From Sophora flavescens (Eukaryota > Streptophyta > Magnoliopsida > Fabales > Fabaceae): 64,000 bases of DNA. The notes beneath the pieces are model-generated. The model was not told the DNA's origin. It saw only the letters and a program-made list of their open reading frames with translations, and made no database searches. The stretch is taken from positions 34,933,652 to 34,997,651 of the forward strand of contig CM061070.1 of assembly GCA_030762895.1 (NCBI GenBank). The letters are read 5' to 3'. A program made the position numbers and the translations under genes. Of the stretch, positions 57,459 to 64,000 are shown one piece after another (position 1 is the first letter of the stretch; each line of letters starts with the position of its first letter).

Positions 57459-59477
57459 GTGTGTGAGTCCATTGGAGTGCATCAAAAGGTAGAAAATACT
57501 TGATGTTCCTGTTTTGTGTTTTGGTTACTTTCTGTTGGTCATGATTGTCTTGGATTCACTTTAGTTTTGCTACTGTTGTGGTTACCTTGTTGGTTGGTGT
57601 ATCTGGTATACTTGCTGTGTGTGGGGGGATGATTTCTATTAGTTGTTCCTGATGGATTCTTTACATGGTTAAAAACTCGATCTGTTATCTTCCTTATTTG
57701 CCTAAATTCCAGTGAACGCAGTCACCAAGAACCATCCATCTGAGGCATCAATGTAAGTTCCAACTTCCCAAGGTTTACTAACAACAATGCTACTCAGATA
57801 TTTACATATGCATTATCTTAAATCTGCACAGGTTTCATCTTCTTATTATAACTAGGACACTAGGTTCACCCCAATTTCTGCACACCTGTAATGTAATTCT
57901 ATCACACAGACAGATGTGAGAGGAATATGAATGGAAGTGATGTGCTTCTAGCATTTATTTTTCATTTACCAAACAGCTATGCTATTTACTATGAATTTTT
58001 TTATATAGGCTATCACAAATGCCTAGTAACCAATCATGTTTGAAAAGAAAAAAACGTAACTGACAAAATGCAAAGAATTTTTTTCACTTAATTCACAATC
58101 TCATTAGTCAGAGATTCAGCATTCTCCTTCACTAAATCCTTTATAGTTTGTTTGTCTGAAGGTTTATAGTGCTCACTATCAATAATTTTCAGTTTAAAGT
58201 GAAGTCTCAGCTGTATTGGAAAAGATATATTCAGGATATTTCTCTGCATCTGTTTTTATTATTGTTTTTCCTGAATGGAATCATGGATTATCAACTTATG
58301 TTTTCTTTACATTATAATTGCAGACCCATTGATCAGATTTCAAATCCAGCAAAAACTACAAAACCAAATAAAGAGGATGAAGATTCTCATTCCACAACTT
58401 CGTATGATTTATACCTTGTCACACTGAGAACATTTCAATATCCTTGCTCATCTACTAGTATTTCTTATTAGGATTTGAAATATGTTACTTGTATCTGGCA
58501 CTGACAACTCTTGATAAATTATCTTCCTTTATTCTTTTTATTTAGCTAAAAGATGTTCATGAAATTTTTCTTATATTTTATCAGAAGTGCTACTCCTTGT
58601 CATAGGAACAGTGGTTCTTAATTATGTATATACTTCCAAATTGTCTAAATTCTTTACATGGTTCTTATGTATATACTTCCAAATTGTCTAAATTTTTACA
58701 TGCTACACACACACAGATGTTGCCAAGCCTGTCTAAATTTTTAAGCATTTCTAACATTTAGCATTTCTACCAATCATTGCCGCTGACTAACTTTCTTACT
58801 CTATTTGCAGAACAAGAAATTGACAGGTGTTATTTTCCTGGACTGCGGATTTGATTTGAGGAGTGTCCTTGACTCCGTTGCATAGTGCTACTGCCTCTGC
58901 TTTGTTCACTTCTCTGCTGTCTTTGCACAATAACAACTAGGCGTGTCTCTCAGAAGGTACGTTTTGGCTGAAAAGCTTTCATTGGAGTTTTAATGTATTT
59001 TCTTGAAAATTTATTTGATTCGAGAATATGCCCAAAATAATTAGTAAAGCCTTAGTTTCCCGTTTGAGATGCAATACTAATGAGCGTACGTGTATGTGCT
59101 TAATGTACCGCTCATTGTGTTGGATCTTGAATTGTCCAAAGTTGGACAGTTTGGGAAAAAACTTTTTCTTAATTCAGTTAAAATAGTTATTCATTTATTC
59201 TAATGTTATATACTTGATGAAAGTTCGGATTGATAAATTTCCTTTCGTTCTCCGGGTGTATACTTTATCGTGGTGGATGTCATTGCGTTCAAGTAGTGTA
59301 CATCGGAGACCGCAGGGAAATGCTGCCGAAATTTTGTCGAGTATGAGCATGAGAGTTAAGGACTAACTGTTAACCGAATGTTGAAAAAGTTTCTTCTCGA
59401 ATGGGATAGGGCCATACCCTGTCATAAGAAGTGATTGATGAATATGTTGGACTAAGTACGAAGGTATTGGTTTAGTC
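57459..59477 (+). other. CACTA leader or intron region, no gene recognised
   Basis: About 2 kb of AT-rich sequence without a convincing protein frame. Short exon-like pieces flanked by splice-like sites are visible (near 57713-57752, 58322-58400, 58811-58957). They could be non-coding exons of the transposase transcript or captured host fragments. I cannot decide between these. Confidence 0.5.
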
Positions 59478-62475
59478 ATGGATCGCAGTTGGATGAATGC
59501 TAGACGGACAAGTGATGAGTATGAGAATGGAGTGGAAGATTTTCTACAGTTTGCAAAAACAAATGCTCCTGATAGTGGTAATGGAAGGTTTTATTGTCCT
59601 TGTGTTAACTGTTTGAATGAGAAACGACTAGAAGCTGAGGAGATACGTGATCATCTTATTTGTGAGGGGATTTGCAAGAGTTATACAACATGGATATGTC
59701 ATGGTGAATCGTTAGACAGGCTGAGGGTGTCGGATAGAGAGGAAGTTGATGATGTGGAAATGGACGATGGACTAGAGGACATGATCTGTGATGTTGAGCA
59801 AGAGTCTTTTCGGCGCGCACATGTGTATGATACTTTGTGCAGTGATGCGCAAGTGGCTTTGTATCCGGGGTGCACTAATTTCACACGGTTGTCAGCGGTG
59901 TTAAGATTGTTCAATGTGAATGCGAGAAATGGGTGGAGCGATAAAAGCTTTACTGAATTGCTTGAGTTGTTGAAAGAAATGCTTCCAGAAGGCAACACAT
60001 TGCCATCTCGAAACTATGAGGCGAAGAAGATATTGTGTCCGATGGGTATGGAGTATAAGAAAATACACGCTTGCCCCAATGATTGCATATTGTACAGGAA
60101 AGAGTTTGAAGAGATGCACGAGTGCCCCAGGTGTGGGGTATCACGCTACAAAGTGAAAGATGGTGATTCTAATTGTGATGTGGTCACCAAAGGTCCTCCT
60201 GCGAAGGTGTTATGGTATCTTCCCGTGATTCCGCGGTTCAAGCGATTGTTTGCTAATGTAAATGACGCAAAGAACATTAGATGGCATGCAGATGAGAGGA
60301 AGTGTGATGGACAGCTTCGCCATCCGGCCGATTCTTTGCAATGGAAGAGAATTGATAGTTTGTTTCCGGATTTCGGCAATGAGCCCAGAAACCTCAGGCT
60401 TGGACTTGCTACCGATGGAATGAATCCATATGGAAACTTAAGTAGTATTCATGGTTCATGACCTGTTCTCCTTGTAATTTACAACCTGTCTCCTTGGTTG
60501 TGCATGGAGCACAAATACATTATGCTAAGTATGATGATTTCGGGTCATAAACAGCCAGGAAATGATATTGATGTTTATCTGAGTCCCTTGATTGAAGACT
60601 TGAGAATGTTGTGGGATGAAGGCGTTGATGTGATTGACGGGTATTGCCGTGAGACATTCAGATTGCATGCCATGTTATTTTGCACCATCAATGACTTTCC
60701 AGCATACGGGAACCTGTGTGGGTATAGTTTATGAACGGGTGAAGAACACTAATGTTATCTATGGGAAGACCCAGAAGAAGGCTACTGAGAAGAATATATG
60801 GAAGAAGAGGTCGATCTTCTTTGATCTTCCATACTGGCGCAAGCTTGATGTAAGACATTGTATTGATGTGATGCATGTAGAGAAAAATGTGTGTGACAGT
60901 TTAATCGGAACGCTTCTCAACATTCAAGGCAAGACAAAGGATGGTGTGAATGCTCGTCTGGATCTAGTTGCGATGGGTATACGAGAGAAGTTAGCTCCAC
61001 TTAAAGTGGGGGATAAGAAGACTTATTTGCCCCCAGTATGTCATACTTTATCAAAAAAAGAGAAAAAAAGTTTCTGTGAATGTCTACGGGGAGTCAAAGT
61101 GCCACAGGGTTACTCTTCAAATATCAGAAGACTTGTCTCAATGAAAGATCTCAAATTAGTTGGCTTAAAGTCTCATGATTGTCATGTCTTGATGCAACAA
61201 CTACTACCGGTGGCCATTCGTGACATATTGCCTAAAAAAGTCAGACATGACATTACTAGGTTATGCTTATTCTTCAATGCTATATGTAGCAAGGTCATTG
61301 ACACTAAAAATTTGGATGAGTTGGAAAATGAGGCAGCCATTGTCTTGTGCCAATTGGAGATGTATTTTCCACCTTCATTTTTTGACATCATGGTTCATTT
61401 GACTGTTCATCTAGTGAGGGAGATTAGATTGTGCGGTCCTGTTTATTTAAGGTGGATGTACCCGGTTGAGCGATACATGAAGATCCTGAAAGGATATATG
61501 AAAAATCCACACCGTCCCGAAGCATCTATTGTTGAAAGGTATGTTGCAGAAGAAGCTATTGAGTTTTGTACAGACTACATGTCAGAAGCGGAACATGTAG
61601 GGCTTCCGAAGTCTCGTCACGAAGGAAGATATGATGGTAAGGGTACACGAGGTATCACTGTTAAGAGCATGGATCGGGAGGAAGTGATTCAAGCACATTT
61701 GTATATATTGAATAACACTGATGAGGTTGAACCATACTTATGTGAGCACAACAGCATCATCAATGAAACTTACCCTAGAATGAATGAAAAATGGTGTTTG
61801 GACAAGCATAACAAGACTTTCTTGAACTGGTTTAAAGAAAAAATTGCAAAGGATGGTACTGCTTCTGATACATTAAAATGGCTAGCACAGGGGCCTAACT
61901 TTGATGTCATATGCTGGAGTGGGTACGATATCAATAAGTTTTCCTTCTATACAAAGTCCCAGGATGACAAAAGTACTATGCAAAACAGTGGGGTTATGGT
62001 CGTCGCCGAGTCCATGCATTTCTCTAGTTCGAAAGATAAAAACCCTGTTATGGCATCAGTTTCATACTTTGGAATCATTGAAGAGATATGGGAGGTTGAT
62101 TACACGAAGTTTAGAGTACCTGTTTTTAAATGTCAGTGGGTCGTGAAGAACAATGGTGTGCAAACCGATGAGTTAGGATTCAAATTGGTGGACCTTAGTA
62201 AGGTAGGTAATAAAGAGGAACCTTTCATCATGGCATCCCAAGCAAAACAAGTGTTTTATATCCGTGATCCTTCTAACAAAAGGTGGTCAGTGGTTCTCCA
62301 GGGAAAAAACATGTATAATGGTAGTGAGGGAAATCACGATTCAACTCTTGATATTTCTGATACTCCTTCTTTCTCAACACGAGTGCCTAATTTAAATGAG
62401 GAAAATGAAGTGGATGATGTACATGCTACTCGTAATGATCACCAAGAAGGGTTATGGGAGAACTTTACTAATTGA
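59478..62475 (+). pseudogene. CACTA transposase, TNP2 type
   Basis: ATG at 59478 gives MDRSWMNARRTSDEYENG and FYCPCVNCLNEKR, the transposase-associated domain. The TNP2 domain follows (YPGCTNFTRLSAVLRLFN, MGMEYKKIHACPNDCILYR, CPRCGVSRYK, LRLGLATDGMNPYGNLSSIH). An in-frame TGA at 60459-60461 replaces an expected Trp. The frame goes on with KYIMLSMMISG, GNDIDVYLSPLIEDL and CTINDFPAYGNLCGYS. At about 60730 a deletion of perhaps 150-200 bp plus a frameshift joins it to ERVKNTNVIYGKTQKK. Then come SIFFDLPYWRKLDVRHCIDVMHVEKNVCDS, a DUF4218-like region (YFPPSFFDIMVHLTVHLVREI) and a DUF4216-like region (SYFGIIEEIWEVDY). It would excise and insert the element, but this copy looks dead. Confidence 0.9.
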
Positions 62476-62647
62476 CCACAAAGTAAGTTTAGTTTGATAT
62501 TACCATCAAGTTTGGCATATTATATGTTTACGTTGATATTTATAAGTTATGTTTATGTACGTTGATCGATATTTATAAGTTATGTTTGATATTTATCCTG
62601 ACATACTAACAAGTTTTTTTTTTTGTTTTGTGTTTAAACAGGTATAC

Positions 62648-64000
62648 ATGGCTTATCATGAGGATATCCCTCCTTCATGCAGCGGGTCAGAGACCCCGTC
62701 TACCGGTAGAAAGGGTAGACGTGTCACACGGATGAGGAATTTGACTGCCAACCGTGGGTCAAATCAAAGGATAAGAGTAGACTTTGATAATTTGCTCAAT
62801 CCTATTGGGTCAATGACAGATCAGTTTAACAGTTTTGTGGCGACCCTTGCTAGGAACAGGCCCAGTATACTCATTAATAGGTGGAATGATGTACCGGCGG
62901 ACGTGAAGGAACAGATATGGGAGAGTATTCTGGTATCTATACTTCTACGTCCTGTGTTTGTCTGTATCTACTTTATTTTTATCTTAATAATATCATACAG
63001 TAATTCGTTGATTCTTTTGGTCTTAATGTAGTTGACATTTGACATACCGGATACGTACGTTTTGAAGAAGCGTTTGCTAAAGTATGCTAGAGAGCGTTGG
63101 AGGGCTTTTAAGGCCGACCTGGGCAGATACTATGTATTCAATCCAAAAAGTAAAAAGAACCCACTTGAGGTGTATCCGTTTCTTGACAAGGCGACGTGGG
63201 ATCGCTTTGTTCAGAGCCGACATGATCCCAGCTTTCAGGTTAACTTATTTGATATGTCTCTAAATTTATGTAATTGCATTAATTTCATTTACTTATGTAA
63301 TTTAATTGTCTTTTATTTATAACAGGAGAAGAGGAAAAAGGGGCAGAAAAACCAAAGCAAGAATGTCTACCCCCATGTCATGTCTCGTGGGGGATATAAA
63401 AAGCTTGTTCAGAAAATTGTTGAAGAGGAAAAGAAAGCACGTCAGGAAGCAGCATCTCAGGCGGATCCTAATGCTGAAAATCTTCCAGAGGTTGTTGATC
63501 CACCTCCACCCCCACGCCATCGTTCATGGAAGAGGGGCCGACAAAGAAAAACGGGACAATATACATCCGAGGAGGCCCGCCAAGTAGCTGAGAAGATTGT
63601 AAGTATAGTTTGTTGTAATTGTCATTTTAAGATTGTTACCGAATTGTAATGTGACCTGATATTTTATGTGATAGGATGCCTTGGATGATCAGCTAACCCA
63701 AGGAACCTTTGTTCCTAGAGGATGCAATGATATTTTATCTGTTGCCATCGGTAAACCAGACCACCTGGGCCGTGTCATTGGTGTTGGATGGGGAGTCGGC
63801 ATTCGCCAATACCATGGTTCATCTTCACACCAATGCCACAGGGATGTTGAAGCAGATAGAGCACGACTAAAACAGGAGATTGCAGCTGAGCTTCGACAGG
63901 AGATGGCCGAGCAGTTTGCCCAGCAGATGGCAATATTGACTTCTATGTCCCAGCAGATTACAACTGGTGTCCAACCCTCTATCCAACCCTCTATCCATGT
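62648..64000 (+). CDS. CACTA second gene, Transposase_24 (Ptta/En/Spm) type, multi-exon, partial
   Basis: Exons are 62648-62932, 63032-63238, 63326-63598 and 63675 to beyond the window. The three introns (62933-63031, 63239-63325, 63599-63674) all begin GT, end AG and are phase 0. An AG at 62640-62641 before the first ATG suggests a further 5' exon. The protein starts MAYHEDIPPSCSGSETPSTG, then a basic region (GRKGRRVTRMRN). The conserved block is ERWRAFKADLGRYYVFN..DKATWDRFVQSRHDPSFQ and KNVYPHVMSRGGYKKLVQK. Then come a proline stretch, a nuclear-signal-like RHRSWKRGRQRK and a Gln-rich coiled-coil-like part (LKQEIAAELRQEMAEQFAQQ). It has no stop or shift in view, unlike the transposase. A DNA-binding accessory role at the subterminal repeats is inferred from En/Spm biology. 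Confidence 0.82.

Larger units (their letters stand above)
56728..64000 (+). mobile_element. CACTA (En/Spm) DNA transposon, 5' portion
   Basis: It begins with the CACTA terminus (CACTAGTGCAGAAAAGG) inside the copia-2 gag, after a presumed 3-bp target ATG (56725-56727). A dense array of subterminal inverted repeats follows, then a long leader, a TNP2-type transposase gene and a second multi-exon gene that continues past the window end. This layout is typical of plant CACTA elements. The 3' terminus and right target copy are outside the window. Confidence 0.93.

Noticed and set aside
58169..58471. 100-codon open frame in the CACTA leader
   Set aside because: No recognisable domain, AT-rich surroundings, and it crosses a likely splice acceptor at 58321.

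Overview
This window is plant nuclear DNA, almost certainly a eudicot. It has plant-type LTR retrotransposons (a Sirevirus with an env-like gene, Athila-like Ty3/gypsy elements with a tRNA-Asp-type primer site, a Tekay/Del-like chromovirus, two more Ty1/copia elements) and a CACTA DNA transposon with GT-AG introns. The Sirevirus-env and Athila families suggest a legume, but that is a guess. I see no host gene, tRNA, rRNA or CRISPR. Nearly every base can be assigned to a transposon.

Layout. The oldest layer is a Ty1/copia element on the minus strand (copia-2; 32337-33602 and 54807-56727). Three elements landed in it. (1) A Sirevirus, of which the 3' half is visible (1-5198 and 31449-32336). 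(2) A Tekay-like chromovirus (33603-54806, target duplication AAGAG). (3) A CACTA transposon (56728 to beyond the window end, 3-bp target ATG). The Sirevirus 3' LTR is split by an Athila-like element (5199-31448, targets AACAT/AACAC). The Athila polyprotein gene is split by copia-3 (minus strand, 8122-25664, target GTTCT). The copia-3 5' LTR is split by a tandem non-autonomous Athila derivative (minus strand, 16009-25190, target ACTCC). The chromovirus pol gene is split by a second tandem Athila derivative that keeps only gag and protease (39946-52272, target GTTAC). Removing each insertion and one target copy restores the reading frame at the GTTCT, AAGAG and GTTAC sites, which supports the reconstruction.

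Function. Most coding regions are pseudogenes with in-frame stops, frameshifts or deletions. The exceptions are an uninterrupted 408-codon ORF in the non-autonomous Athila derivative (22642-23868), a long gag-protease ORF (41507-43702, frameshifted only near its end) and a cleanly spliced multi-exon second gene of the CACTA element (62648 to the window end).

Most notable observations. Both non-autonomous Athila derivatives are LTR-internal-LTR-internal-LTR dimers with a single target duplication. Their U3 regions, and those of the chromovirus, carry dense GC-rich palindromic arrays directly upstream of the TATA box. Differences between tandem copies sit almost entirely at CAG/CTG triplets, often reduced to CG, which looks like a sequencing artefact at CHG-methylated sites and may account for several apparent frameshifts.
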